64,000 bases of DNA from Balneola vulgaris DSM 17893 (lineage in GTDB: Bacteria > Bacteroidota > Rhodothermia > Balneolales > Balneolaceae): assembly GCF_000375465.1 (NCBI RefSeq), contig NZ_AQXH01000002.1, positions 248,173-312,172 of the forward strand, given 5' to 3'. Below, in pieces: positions 1-9,042 of this stretch; position 1 is the first letter of the stretch, and the number at the start of each line of letters is the position of its first letter. The notes beneath the pieces were generated by a model that was not told the origin of the DNA, made no database searches, and saw only the letters and a list, made by a program, of their open reading frames with translations. A program made the translations under genes and the position numbers.

Positions 1-11
1 TTTATCTAATT

Positions 12-782
12 CTACTTGAAGTTTCTTAAATCGAACAGACTCTCAGAATTTTCAGTAGTTTTATTTATAACCTCTTGTAAATCAATGTTAAACAGCTCAG
101 ATAATTTTTTAGCTGTGTACTCCATAAACGACGGCTCATTTCTTTTGCCTCGTTTCGGTGTTGGCGATAAATAAGGAGCATCCGTTTCAAGAACCATTTT
201 ATTAAGTGGAAGTTCTTTCACAGTTTTATCCACCCCTCCATTTTTAAAAGTGACTACTCCGCCTATACCTAGATGTAATCCCATTTCAATAGCTCTTTTC
301 CCCTCTTCAATAGTGCCATTAAAGCAATGCCAGATTCCCCTTAGTGTTCCATCTTGCTCTTCATCAATAATTTGAAGCAAATCATCGGTACTCTCTCTGT
401 TATGAAGCACTATAGGCTTATTTAGTGCCTTAGCAATTTTACAATGAATTTTTAAACTACTCTTCTGCTCTTCTATAAAATCGGTACTCCAATAATAATC
501 TAAGCCTGTTTCACCAATTCCAATTATATCGTCTGCCTTAGCATACTCATATAACTTTTCTTCGTAATTAGCTAGCGATTCCTTCACATCACATGGATGA
601 ACGCCTACCATTTTGTGAAAATTAATCGTTGGATGAGATAGACGGTCCATTTGCTCTAAGGATCCAAAATCGATGGCGGGCATTAGGATATCTGTAATCC
701 CTACCAACTCCGCTCTATTCATTACTTCATTTCGATCTTCATTGAAATCATCTAAATATATATGTGAATGGGTATCAATCAT
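12..782 (-). CDS. TatD family metal-dependent DNase/hydrolase
   Basis: A 256-residue protein of the TatD amidohydrolase-like family, cytoplasmic metal-dependent nucleases or phosphoesterases. The N-terminal HxH metal site is at residues 5-7 (THSH), followed by the family blocks GIGETGLDYYW, a conserved HNRES, HCFNG and the C-terminal ETDAPYLSP with its metal-binding Asp. Length matches the family (about 255-265). Its start overlaps the end of the upstream kinase gene by 8 bases, so the two are probably co-transcribed and translationally coupled. The family is certain. The exact substrate (3'-5' DNA exonuclease, D-aminoacyl-tRNA deacylation and others have been proposed for relatives) cannot be read from the sequence. 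Confidence 0.93.
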   Translation of the reverse strand: MIDTHSHIYLDDFNEDRNEVMNRAELVGITDILMPAIDFGSLEQMDRLSHPTINFHKMVGVHPCDVKESLANYEEKLYEYAKADDIIGIGETGLDYYWSTDFIEEQKSSLKIHCKIAKALNKPIVLHNRESTDDLLQIIDEEQDGTLRGIWHCFNGTIEEGKRAIEMGLHLGIGGVVTFKNGGVDKTVKELPLNKMVLETDAPYLSPTPKRGKRNEPSFMEYTAKKLSELFNIDLQEVINKTTENSESLFDLRNFK

Positions 783-1611
783 TGGTATTAGTATGGTATT
801 TAATAAGTTCTTGAATAGGTGATTTAACTACAGAGCCAATTTTAAATCCTACTCTATCTGCTGATTTTTTTAATTCTTCCGGAAACAAATAAGCTACACT
901 TCCCACGAAGGAAATTTCATCAAACTCGGTGTTGAACGCTTTTAATCGATCAAAAAAATCATCCAGGCATCTAGAAACAATATTTGCAAACCATGTTTCC
1001 TCACGATATTGAATCATAGTTTTCAAAAATGAGGCTGCCACTGTTTTACCCGTTTTGGGTACCTGAGTATCTTTAAACATTTGCTCTAAATTCATCGACT
1101 CTTCGATGTCCCTAAATGATGAGTCTTTTAATACATGCATCAGTAGCTCACTTCCTATATGCGAGCCACTACCTCTATCACCCTCAGGGAATTCACCCAC
1201 AGTTAGAATGCGCTCAATATTTTCTCCAGTATATATAGCCACACTCGAACCCGTACCTAAAATACCTACTAAACCGGGAGTTCGACCAAGAGTAGCAACG
1301 GCCGCTGCTTTTAGATCACTATACACTTCAACTTCAGCTTCCGCAAAATTAAGCTTTAACGATTGCCGCATCCGTGATTGATTGGGGTCTTTTGCACAAC
1401 CTGCCCCATAAAATAACACCTTATCAATGTGGGAGAATTTTAAAACCTGTTGAACTTCGGACGATAAAACCCATTGAATTTGTGCATCGTCTAGATTGCT
1501 TGGATTTAGCCCTTTAGTTGCAAATGCCTGCACTTGTTGCCCACCATCTAGTAGCACCCAATCTGTTTTTGTAGCGCCACTTTCAGCTAATAGTAATTTC
1601 TTTTGATTCAT
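775..1611 (-). CDS. BadF/BadG-type ATPase, N-acetylglucosamine kinase-like
   Basis: ASKHA-fold kinase of about 278 residues. The phosphate-1 loop near the N-terminus reads ESGATKTDW, and a second nucleotide-binding block GILGTGSSVA is followed by a glycine-rich GEFPEGDRGSGSHIG segment typical of BadF/BadG/BcrA/BcrD proteins that act as N-acetylglucosamine or related sugar kinases in Bacteroidota-like genomes. I take the ATG at 1611 as the start. A TTG three codons upstream at 1620 lies inside a predicted -7 promoter box, which argues against it. The 3' end overlaps tatD by 8 bases. Sugar specificity is inference; a muramyl or glucosaminyl substrate from wall recycling would fit the many peptidoglycan genes nearby. 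Confidence 0.8.
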   Translation of the reverse strand: MNQKKLLLAESGATKTDWVLLDGGQQVQAFATKGLNPSNLDDAQIQWVLSSEVQQVLKFSHIDKVLFYGAGCAKDPNQSRMRQSLKLNFAEAEVEVYSDLKAAAVATLGRTPGLVGILGTGSSVAIYTGENIERILTVGEFPEGDRGSGSHIGSELLMHVLKDSSFRDIEESMNLEQMFKDTQVPKTGKTVAASFLKTMIQYREETWFANIVSRCLDDFFDRLKAFNTEFDEISFVGSVAYLFPEELKKSADRVGFKIGSVVKSPIQELIKYHTNTND

Positions 1612-1617
1612 AGGCTC

Positions 1618-1625
1618 CAAATATA
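1618..1625 (-). promoter_or_regulatory. FCB-type -7 promoter element TATATTTG
   Basis: On the minus strand this reads TATATTTG, an exact match to the TAnnTTTG -7 consensus of Bacteroidota primary sigma factor. No TTG is found at the usual -33 spacing. The box ends six bases before the ATG at 1611, so transcription would start at or next to the start codon and give a leaderless or nearly leaderless mRNA. Confidence 0.45.
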
Positions 1626-1730
1626 CTCACACCATGCTCTACATATAAAATATTATCTTATTCTGTTACAAATGGAACAATTCCATACTCTTACAAGTAG
1701 TAGATAGCAATTGCAAACAAAGTAAAGCTC

Positions 1731-2129
1731 ATGAAATTTAATTCAATCACACGTACTGTACTTCTAATACCAGTTTTTGCTCTCATTAATTTTGTAGCTT
1801 TTGCACAGTTAACAGTGCAATCAATTGAGGTAGGAACTTCAATAGAAAACCGTGAACTCATTGGAGCCGATTCCACATTTAGTAGCGATGTAAACACACT
1901 ATACTGCCACACTACTATAAATGGTGCTGAGAATGAGCCTACCATCAAACATGTATGGTATTATAATGGCGAAGAACAGGCATCTATTAATCTGAATGTT
2001 CGATCTGAGAATTTTCGAACATGGAGCTCTAAGAAAATCTGGCACACATGGACTGGAAATTGGAAAGTAGAAGTGCTGGATGCCAATGATAATGTATTAG
2101 CATCCAAAGAGTTCACAATAAAACCTTAA
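1731..2129 (+). CDS. DUF2914 domain protein, exported
   Basis: A 132-residue protein with an N-terminal signal peptide (hydrophobic residues about 8-25 ending AFAQ). The remainder is a single DUF2914-like beta-sandwich: a Cys-His-Thr strand, then IKHVWYYNGEEQA, a Ser/Arg-rich segment, and the closing GNWKVEVLDANDNVLASKEF block typical of the family. The role of DUF2914 is unknown. It probably acts in the periplasm. It stands alone between the minus-strand kinase and kynA, on the same strand as kynA but separated from it by two inverted repeats. Confidence 0.75.
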   Translation: MKFNSITRTVLLIPVFALINFVAFAQLTVQSIEVGTSIENRELIGADSTFSSDVNTLYCHTTINGAENEPTIKHVWYYNGEEQASINLNVRSENFRTWSSKKIWHTWTGNWKVEVLDANDNVLASKEFTIKP

Positions 2130-2154
2130 TTACTGCTTCTAATATTTATCATTG

Positions 2155-2172
2155 ATAATCCGCTAGGATTAT
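2155..2172. promoter_or_regulatory. Inverted repeat upstream of kynA
   Basis: ATAATCC and GGATTAT form perfect 7-base arms around GCTA. It lies 31 to 48 bases before the kynA ATG and is the first of two dyads in this 73-base gap. It could be a regulator-binding site or the weak terminator of the DUF2914 gene, but it has no T-run. Confidence 0.4.
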
Positions 2173-2183
2173 AACTATCATAG

Positions 2184-2203
2184 TGGCTATAAATTTATAG
2201 CCA
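2184..2203. promoter_or_regulatory. Perfect 20-bp palindrome ending on the kynA start codon
   Basis: TGGCTATAAATTTATAGCCA is fully self-complementary over 20 bases and its last base is the A of the kynA ATG. As DNA it could be an operator. As RNA it would fold over the ribosome-binding region. No Shine-Dalgarno sequence is visible in it. Confidence 0.5.
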
Positions 2204-2982
2204 TGAGTATTACCTACACCAATTATCTAAAAGTTGATGAACTTCTAAAACTTCAACAACTTAAATCGAGTCCTGCTGAACATGATGAAACCCTATTCAT
2301 CATAATTCACCAAACCTACGAATTGTGGTTCAAGCAGCTACTTCATGAATTTGGAAAGCTGAATCGGGAGTTAAAATCGGCAAATACGTGGACGGCAATA
2401 AAGACATTGCGACGTATTCTCACCATTATGAAAACATTGGTTTCTCAAGTTGACATTCTTGAGACCATGACTCCCCTAGAGTTTAATAGCTTTCGAAAGT
2501 TTTTAGGCCAATCGAGTGGATTTCAGTCATTGCAATTCAGAGAAATCGAAATTTTATGTGGATTACGTTTTCCACTAATGAAAGACGCCCATAAAGATGA
2601 TGAAGCTCATCTAAAAGTTCTTGAGCAACGAATGGCCGAGCCAACAATTTGGGAAAGTTTTGGGGAGTATCTCACTCAAAAAGGCTACCCAATGGTTATT
2701 GAAAGAGAAAATGAACATGGCTTACTCTATAACACCTCTCAAGCGAACCAAGATGTGCTCATTGAGGTAATGCAAAACAATGCGGAATGCGCCATAGTAT
2801 GCGAATTACTAGTAGACTTTGACGAAGGCCTTCAAGAATGGAGATATCGCCATGTAAAAATGGTTCAACGAACGATTGGTACCAAGAAAGGCACAGGGGG
2901 ATCAGATGGAGTTAAGTATTTACAAAAAACATTGAACCATTGTGTATTTCCGGACTTATGGGAAATTCGTTCGAAGTTCTAA
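2203..2982 (+). CDS. kynA: Tryptophan 2,3-dioxygenase
   Basis: Heme enzyme that opens the indole ring of L-tryptophan to N-formylkynurenine, the first step of the kynurenine pathway; cytoplasmic. The 259-residue protein is slightly short for the family (about 260-300) but complete. It has the substrate-pocket helix FIIIHQTYELWFKQLLHE (distal His36), the SSGFQSLQFRE block with the substrate-binding Arg, the proximal heme ligand in RHVKM (His217) and the closing GTKKGTGGSDGVKYL motif. It is followed by a membrane protein and a kynureninase-like gene, all on the plus strand. No formylkynurenine formamidase gene is visible nearby. Confidence 0.95.
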   Translation: MSITYTNYLKVDELLKLQQLKSSPAEHDETLFIIIHQTYELWFKQLLHEFGKLNRELKSANTWTAIKTLRRILTIMKTLVSQVDILETMTPLEFNSFRKFLGQSSGFQSLQFREIEILCGLRFPLMKDAHKDDEAHLKVLEQRMAEPTIWESFGEYLTQKGYPMVIERENEHGLLYNTSQANQDVLIEVMQNNAECAIVCELLVDFDEGLQEWRYRHVKMVQRTIGTKKGTGGSDGVKYLQKTLNHCVFPDLWEIRSKF

Positions 2983-3055
2983 AGCATTTAATGCCTTGAC
3001 ATTCCCAACTAGTATAGTAGATTAATTCTGTCACACACGATTAGGTTTTGCTACT

Positions 3056-3643
3056 ATGAAATGTCCCAATTGTAACCATCCACCAGTGGGTGTGTTTAAT
3101 TTTTTATCGACTACTGATACCTCTTTGAAACAAAAAGTATCAGGTTTAATTAGGTGTCAATCCTGTAATACTGTTTTAAAACATCAGCGAACACCATTAG
3201 GCTTTAAAAAATATGAGACTGCCTTTTACGGCTACCATTTCCTTATTGGGGTTTTACTCATTGCGTTCGTAGCATATTTTGGAGGACAGTCACAAATCAG
3301 CAGCTCCATCTCACCTACTCTTGAACTTTCGCTATTGATAGCTATTCCTGTAATCGTGTATTTCATTAGTATTGCACTCCTCATTCAGAAGTACAGTTTA
3401 TTCGAGATAGTGACAGATATCTCTAAAGAAGCGGAATCCGTAAAACTGAGTAAACGATCTTTAGCCATTTTCCTAGGCTATCTATTAGTTTGCACAATCG
3501 TTCTATTGGTCGGAGTTCAACAGCTATCCATTTCAGAATACAACACCATTACTTTCATTCTATCATTTGCCACCCTTCTGGCAGCCATTCTATTCATTGG
3601 TGTTTATTTCTTATTAAAAATGAATCGAAATAGAATCCAATAG
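3056..3643 (+). CDS. Hypothetical zinc-ribbon membrane protein
   Basis: Unrecognised 195-residue protein. The N-terminus has a split zinc ribbon, CPNC at residues 3-6 and CQSC at about 34-37, then four hydrophobic segments (roughly residues 60-80, 90-112, 137-157 and 165-187) predicted to span the inner membrane. It lies between kynA and the kynureninase-like gene with gaps of 73 and 102 bases. A shared role is possible by position only; nothing in the protein points to tryptophan metabolism. Confidence 0.6.
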   Translation: MKCPNCNHPPVGVFNFLSTTDTSLKQKVSGLIRCQSCNTVLKHQRTPLGFKKYETAFYGYHFLIGVLLIAFVAYFGGQSQISSSISPTLELSLLIAIPVIVYFISIALLIQKYSLFEIVTDISKEAESVKLSKRSLAIFLGYLLVCTIVLLVGVQQLSISEYNTITFILSFATLLAAILFIGVYFLLKMNRNRIQ

Positions 3644-3745
3644 GGTTGATGCACATTGACTCCTGCTAAATATGTTTACGATTTGTTAGGCAAATAATGC
3701 AGAGCCTCTTATTTTCAGACTTTCCGAAATTCTTAAAAACGACCC

Positions 3746-4933
3746 ATGATCGATATCGACCGTTTAGCGAAGCAGTTAATCCCTCACTATTCTCACTTCA
3801 ACGTATCAGAGCGTCTGCTCTTTACGGGGCATTCACATCAAGCATGGCCTGATGTAGCATTGGAAGGACAAGCAGAATACTTCCATGATGCCGCAAAACA
3901 CGTTGATAAGAAATGGGATTATGCTATGGAGAAAACGGAAATCCTGCGCAATTATCTTCGCGACTATTATGATGATCCAGATGGGTTTTACTGCCGTGAA
4001 GAGAGCACACACGTACTATTTGTAAGTTGGATGAGTGCTTTAGATCTGAAGAATAAGCCAAAAATTATTACAACAGATGCTGAGTTTCATTCCCTATTTA
4101 GACAACTGCACCGCTTAGAGGAAGAAGGACTTGAAGTAAGTTATGTTCCTATAAACCCAGATGAACAGTTTGTTGAACGCATTGTAGCTGAGATGGACGA
4201 CCGCACATCTGCAGTGATGCTATCGAGGGTATATTTTGAATCCAGTTTAATCAACCACCATTTAACAGCTATTGCTAGAGCGGCAAGAGAACGTGGTATT
4301 TTGGTAATGATTGATGATTACCACGGAACCAATGTAGTTCCATTATCTATCAGAGAAGCTGACTTAGAAGACTGCTTCATCCTGATTGGTGGATATAAGT
4401 ATTTACAATGGGGAGAATCGAATTGCTTCCTTCGTTTTCCTAAGAACTGTGAATTACGTCCTGCAATTACTGGTTGGTTTGCATCCTTCAGCACATTGGA
4501 AAAACCACGCGATCTATCCCCAACAGAGTATGATCATTCTGATCAACGTTTTGCGAGTGGTACTTACGATCCTTCGTCTCAATACAGAGCAGCTAAAGTT
4601 GTTGAATTATTTAAAGAACAAGGCTTAACCTCTGAAGTATTACGTGATCAGTATGTTCAAAAAGTGGAGTTACTAAAAGAGCATTTCTTAAAGCAAGATT
4701 TAGATCCGTCACTAATTAAGCTTACCCACACAAAAGATATCGCTACACATAATGGTGGCTTCTTATCCATCACTTCGCCCAAGGCTAGAGAGATTAGGGC
4801 GGCGTTATTAGAGAACGGTATTTTTACGGATGCAAGAGATCAAATTTTACGATTTGGTCCAGCTCCTTATACCACATCTGCTCAAATAGAACAGGTTATG
4901 ATTGAGCTGAAAAAAACCATTTCTACATTATAA
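3746..4933 (+). CDS. kynU: Kynureninase-like class V PLP enzyme
   Basis: PLP-dependent enzyme of 395 residues with the class V aminotransferase fold. The cofactor block aligns with kynureninase: an aspartate pair with His (MIDDYHGTNVVPL, residues 188-200) and the Schiff-base lysine in GGYKYLQWGES (Lys218), followed by the TGWFASF segment. Kynureninase cleaves kynurenine to anthranilate and alanine, which fits with kynA 760 bases upstream. The N-terminal GHSHQAWPD differs from the usual GNSLGL of characterised kynureninases, so a variant substrate cannot be excluded. The start is the first ATG. A near-match to a -7 box (TATGTTTA) lies at 3671-3678. Confidence 0.72.
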   Translation: MIDIDRLAKQLIPHYSHFNVSERLLFTGHSHQAWPDVALEGQAEYFHDAAKHVDKKWDYAMEKTEILRNYLRDYYDDPDGFYCREESTHVLFVSWMSALDLKNKPKIITTDAEFHSLFRQLHRLEEEGLEVSYVPINPDEQFVERIVAEMDDRTSAVMLSRVYFESSLINHHLTAIARAARERGILVMIDDYHGTNVVPLSIREADLEDCFILIGGYKYLQWGESNCFLRFPKNCELRPAITGWFASFSTLEKPRDLSPTEYDHSDQRFASGTYDPSSQYRAAKVVELFKEQGLTSEVLRDQYVQKVELLKEHFLKQDLDPSLIKLTHTKDIATHNGGFLSITSPKAREIRAALLENGIFTDARDQILRFGPAPYTTSAQIEQVMIELKKTISTL

Positions 4934-5057
4934 AATTAGGCTAAATCATACCTAAGTGTAAAAAAAGCACAAATTGAGCCCTATATAAGTAGTAGTACTT
5001 TGGGATTGAATGGGATTGCTGTACATTCAACAATCTTGAAAACTATACTAACTACTT

Positions 5058-7784
5058 ATGAGATTTACTGATACAAAATCGATCTTATTAATAATGATCG
5101 TGGGATTACTTGCTGGAGTTGATACAACACTAGCACAACAAATTCCAAGCAATGTAATTGATGAACTGCACTTTAGGTCAATTGGACCAACTAGGCAAGG
5201 TGGACGTTATGTTGATTTAGCCGTAGTTGAAAAAAGCCCTAAAGTATTTTATACCGCAACGGCTTCCGGTGGATTATGGAAAACTGTAAACAACGGTATT
5301 TCTTTCTTTCCAATTTTCGATAACGAAAGTGTAGTATCTATTGGTGACGTTACTGTTGACCAGCGTGATACCAGTATTGTTTGGGTTGGAACTGGAGAAG
5401 CTAACAACTCAAGAAGTTCTTATTTCGGTGACGGAGTTTACAAGTCAACCGATGGTGGCCAAACTTGGAAGAATATGGGATTACCTGAATCTCATCACAT
5501 TGGCCGAATTCTCATCGATCCTAATAATTCAGACGTTGTTTATGTAGCAGCGTTAGGACATTTATACTCGGATAACCCTGAGCGTGGTTTGTATAAAACT
5601 ACAAACGGTGGGAAGAGCTGGAAAAAAGTTCTTGATGTAGAGGCTGAAGGCAAAAAAATTGGTGTAGTTGATGTTGCTATGCATCCAACTAACCCAAATA
5701 TTCTTATTGCTGCTACTTATGATAAAATTAGAAAGCCATGGACGTTCAACGAAGGTGGACCAGGAAGTGCGATCTATAAAAGTACCGATGCAGGTAAAAC
5801 ATGGACTAAGTTAGAAAATGGCTTACCGGGTGGTTTCTTAGGCCGTATCGGTGTTGCTTTCTCTCAAAAAGATCCAAACATCATTTACGCTAATGTTGAA
5901 AATGTAAACGTAGATGGCATTAGCTATGAGGAACGCCTCGAAATGCTCACAGTTGGTATTCCATTAAAAAGAGGCCAACGTGTTAAAGGGGTAGAAGTAT
6001 ATCGTTCTGATGACACCGGTGATAGCTGGAGAAAAGTGAGCCCAGATGGAGAAGATGTTGGTGGTGGACCTGGTTATTACTACCAGCAATTAATCGTTGA
6101 CCCTAATGACTCTGACCATGTTTACGTACTTGGCGTTCGTATGTGGGAAACTGTGGATGGTGGAAAGAACTGGAGACGTCCATTCCGTTTTGGTGGTGAT
6201 AATCACGCTATGTGGATTGACCCTAGCGATTCAAAACACATGATTCTTGGTTATGATCATGGTATGGGTATTACCTACGATGGGGGTAAAAAGTGGTACC
6301 ATCCAGATGAAATCCCATTAGCTCAATTCTATTCTATTGATGTAGATATGGCTTACCCATACAATGTGTATGGTGGCTTGCAAGATAATGGTTCTGTAAT
6401 GGGACCAAGCTCTAATCCTAACGGAGTACCTGTTCGCATTCAAGATTGGAGACGTACTGGTGGCGGTGATGGTATGTATAACATCGTTGATAAAACAAAT
6501 AACAGATACCTATACAACGAGTATCAGTTTGGACCAATTCAACGTGTGGATCTAAAAACCGGTGAAGCAACAAGCATTCGCTATGAAAATGCGAATAAAA
6601 TGCGTTGGAACTGGAGCTCACCTATTGTAGTGTCGGAGCATAATGCTGATGTAATCTACCATGCAGGTAATAAAGTTCTTCGTTCAGATTTCAGAGGAGA
6701 AAATTGGAAAGAAATTAGTCCTGATTTAACCAATGATGACGCTGTTAAAGCGGCTGGTACTGGTAACATCCAATATGGTACTATAACTACTTTAGAAGAA
6801 TCGCCAATTAATCCTGATGAACTTTGGGTTGGTACCGATGATGGCAACGTTCAACTTACACTAGATGGTGGCAAAACTTGGACAAAACTAAACGATAACA
6901 TCAAAGGCAACCCTGGATACTGGGTAAGCCGCATTGAAGCTTCTGCTCATTTCGCAGGTACTGCTTATGTAAGCTACACAGGTCTTCGTCGTGATGATTT
7001 CCGTCCATTTGTGTACAAAACTACCGACTTTGGTAAAACATGGACTTCTATAGCAGCCAACTTACCGAACGAAAATATCAATGTGATTAAGGAAGATCAT
7101 AAGAATCCAGATCTGCTTTTTGTAGGAACCGACCAATCTGTGTTTGCAACTATTGATGGTGGCAAAAACTGGACGGAAATGAACAATGGTTTCCCAACAA
7201 ATCCAGCATACGATTTAGTAATTCATTCGCGTGAAAACGACTTAGTTGTAGGGACACATGGTAGAGGTATCTTTATCGCGGACATCAGCCCACTTCAAGA
7301 ATTAAATCAAGAAGTACTAAGCAGCAAAGCTTATTTGTTTGATATAGAAGACAAAGTTAAATGGGGAAATTACCCTGTAAATAACGCTTCATACACCAAC
7401 TACAATGGCGAAAGTGAAGCTCCAGGAACTCATATTAACTTCTACGCTTCGCAAGCTGGTAAAGCAACAATCAACATCTACAAAGGGAAGAGAAAAATTC
7501 AAACCTTGACTGTAGATGCTGAAAAAGGTCTAAACCAAACTATCTGGAATATGGACCAAATTGTTCGTGCACGTACGGATCAGGAAATGGAAGGTGTTAA
7601 GCGCCAAGCTGAGCGAATGAAAAACTGGGGCTATACGGATGCTCAAGCTGAAGCTTATATCGAGCGTTCTAAGTACATCACATCAGAAATCAATCCAGGT
7701 GACTTCAAAGTAGAGCTTATCTTAAATGGCGTTACCATGATGAAAGATGCTACAGTATTAGAAGACCTTTGGTATGACCAATAA
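5058..7784 (+). CDS. Exported VPS10/BNR-repeat beta-propeller protein
   Basis: A 908-residue secreted or periplasmic protein with a signal peptide (residues 1-26, ending LAQQ). The body contains many sialidase-type Asp-box repeats of the form S/T-x-D-x-G-x-T-W (for example STDGGQTW, TTNGGKSW, STDAGKTW, TLDGGKTW, TIDGGKNW), building a two-propeller sortilin/VPS10-like fold. The last 170 residues are a beta-rich and helical region without repeats. There is no recognisable type IX sorting domain, unlike the relative at 41212-44034. Such proteins are commonly labelled glycosyl hydrolases, but no catalytic residues can be assigned and a binding role is equally possible. A terminator follows. Confidence 0.8.
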   Translation: MRFTDTKSILLIMIVGLLAGVDTTLAQQIPSNVIDELHFRSIGPTRQGGRYVDLAVVEKSPKVFYTATASGGLWKTVNNGISFFPIFDNESVVSIGDVTVDQRDTSIVWVGTGEANNSRSSYFGDGVYKSTDGGQTWKNMGLPESHHIGRILIDPNNSDVVYVAALGHLYSDNPERGLYKTTNGGKSWKKVLDVEAEGKKIGVVDVAMHPTNPNILIAATYDKIRKPWTFNEGGPGSAIYKSTDAGKTWTKLENGLPGGFLGRIGVAFSQKDPNIIYANVENVNVDGISYEERLEMLTVGIPLKRGQRVKGVEVYRSDDTGDSWRKVSPDGEDVGGGPGYYYQQLIVDPNDSDHVYVLGVRMWETVDGGKNWRRPFRFGGDNHAMWIDPSDSKHMILGYDHGMGITYDGGKKWYHPDEIPLAQFYSIDVDMAYPYNVYGGLQDNGSVMGPSSNPNGVPVRIQDWRRTGGGDGMYNIVDKTNNRYLYNEYQFGPIQRVDLKTGEATSIRYENANKMRWNWSSPIVVSEHNADVIYHAGNKVLRSDFRGENWKEISPDLTNDDAVKAAGTGNIQYGTITTLEESPINPDELWVGTDDGNVQLTLDGGKTWTKLNDNIKGNPGYWVSRIEASAHFAGTAYVSYTGLRRDDFRPFVYKTTDFGKTWTSIAANLPNENINVIKEDHKNPDLLFVGTDQSVFATIDGGKNWTEMNNGFPTNPAYDLVIHSRENDLVVGTHGRGIFIADISPLQELNQEVLSSKAYLFDIEDKVKWGNYPVNNASYTNYNGESEAPGTHINFYASQAGKATINIYKGKRKIQTLTVDAEKGLNQTIWNMDQIVRARTDQEMEGVKRQAERMKNWGYTDAQAEAYIERSKYITSEINPGDFKVELILNGVTMMKDATVLEDLWYDQ

Positions 7785-7816
7785 TTAGAGTACCACACTT
7801 CTAATTAAACATTCTT

Positions 7817-7848
7817 TAAAAGGGTCAGATTATATCTGATCCTTTTTT
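7817..7848 (+). terminator. Rho-independent terminator
   Basis: Stem AAAAGGGTCAGAT paired with ATCTGATCCTTTT around TAT, with one G-T pair, followed by a run of T. It closes the BNR protein gene. Confidence 0.8.
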
Positions 7849-7875
7849 AATTTAAGCCAACTAGACTTTTCTCAT

Positions 7876-8985
7876 TTGAAATCATTCATAGCTACTTTAT
7901 TTCTTCTACTCTTTTGTTCCATTTCTTTGTTTGCACAACAAGCGGATGTAATTCGAGGCGTAGTAATCCAACAAGAAACACAAGAGCCTATTCCCGGTGC
8001 TCAAGTATTTATCAATGGAACCACATTGGGTACCCTATCTGATAGCCTAGGAAACTTCATACTAAAGGATGTGCCGATCGGAATTGTTGAAGTGGTTGTA
8101 CGTGTGCTCGGCTTCGAGTATGCCTCCTTCAAAGTGAACACAAATTCTATTGAAACTGAATATCGAGTTGAGCTTAAAGAAAAAGTCTATGAACTTGATC
8201 AAATTACGGTATCACCCGATCCAGAAGAATGGAAAATTAACTTCGAGCAATTTAGAAAAGTTTTTATAGGCCAAGGGCCATTTTCAGATGAAACAAAGAT
8301 TAAGAATAAAGAAGATCTAAACTTTGAATATGATGTAAAGCAAAATAAGTTAATTGCTTTTGCATACGATAAACTCATCATTGAAAACAAGGCTTTAGGA
8401 TACGAGATCTACTTCTACTTAGAGAATTTTCAAATAGACTTCACAAATAGGACCAATACATTTTCAGGACAAACCCAATTCATTCCCTTAAAGTCTAGGC
8501 GTAAACGAACACAAAGAAGGTGGGAAGCTAATAGAGAACTCGCTTATAAAGGTTCATTCCTACATTTTTCGCAATCATTAATTGCTAATAGAAGTGTTGA
8601 TGAAGGTTTTGTTGTGAAGTGGGAAAAGCGTGAAGATAAAGCACGTTATATCACCCGAGATACTATAGCTACTGAAACATATTTCCAAAAAGTAAAACAA
8701 GAGGAATATCTATTTCGCTTCGATAACTTCATAAATGTGCAATTCATGGGTGAATTTGAAGACCCTAGCTATTTAAGGTCTATCGCTTCTGTATTTGACT
8801 CTAACCCAAGAACCTTAGTAGACTATCAAGTATCTTCTGTGACTCTACTTGCAGATTCTGTTCGTATGGATAAAAACGCATATGTATATAACCCAACCGA
8901 TCTTTTATTTGATGGGTATTGGTCGTTTGAAAGTGTTTCTGATATGCTTCCTCTTGATTATTCTATGCTTAAAAAGGATGACTAA
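7876..8985 (+). CDS. Carboxypeptidase-regulatory-like domain protein, exported
   Basis: A 369-residue protein starting at TTG. Signal peptide at residues 1-21 (ending LFAQQ), then a CarboxypepD-reg-like beta-sandwich at about 24-100 (VIRGVVIQQETQEPIPGAQVF ending in GF), the domain that precedes TonB-dependent receptors and many surface proteins in Bacteroidota. The remaining 260 residues are a charged, beta-rich region with no barrel-like C-terminus, so this is not itself a TonB receptor. It resembles standalone carboxypeptidase-like proteins of unknown function thought to sit in the periplasm or outer membrane. It is separated from the preceding BNR gene by a terminator and has its own transcription. 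Confidence 0.7.
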   Translation: MKSFIATLFLLLFCSISLFAQQADVIRGVVIQQETQEPIPGAQVFINGTTLGTLSDSLGNFILKDVPIGIVEVVVRVLGFEYASFKVNTNSIETEYRVELKEKVYELDQITVSPDPEEWKINFEQFRKVFIGQGPFSDETKIKNKEDLNFEYDVKQNKLIAFAYDKLIIENKALGYEIYFYLENFQIDFTNRTNTFSGQTQFIPLKSRRKRTQRRWEANRELAYKGSFLHFSQSLIANRSVDEGFVVKWEKREDKARYITRDTIATETYFQKVKQEEYLFRFDNFINVQFMGEFEDPSYLRSIASVFDSNPRTLVDYQVSSVTLLADSVRMDKNAYVYNPTDLLFDGYWSFESVSDMLPLDYSMLKKDD

Positions 8986-9042
8986 ACTTTTTTTGTAAGG
9001 AATATATTTTATTTGGGTCTTACATACATTACACATATTTTC

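Noticed and set aside
1691-1948. Minus-strand frame over the DUF2914 gene
   Set aside because: It lies mostly within a convincing plus-strand signal-peptide protein and shows no family features.
6418-6847. Open frames on the minus strand inside the BNR protein gene
   Set aside because: They are out-of-frame shadows of repeated propeller coding sequence with no recognisable domain or start context.
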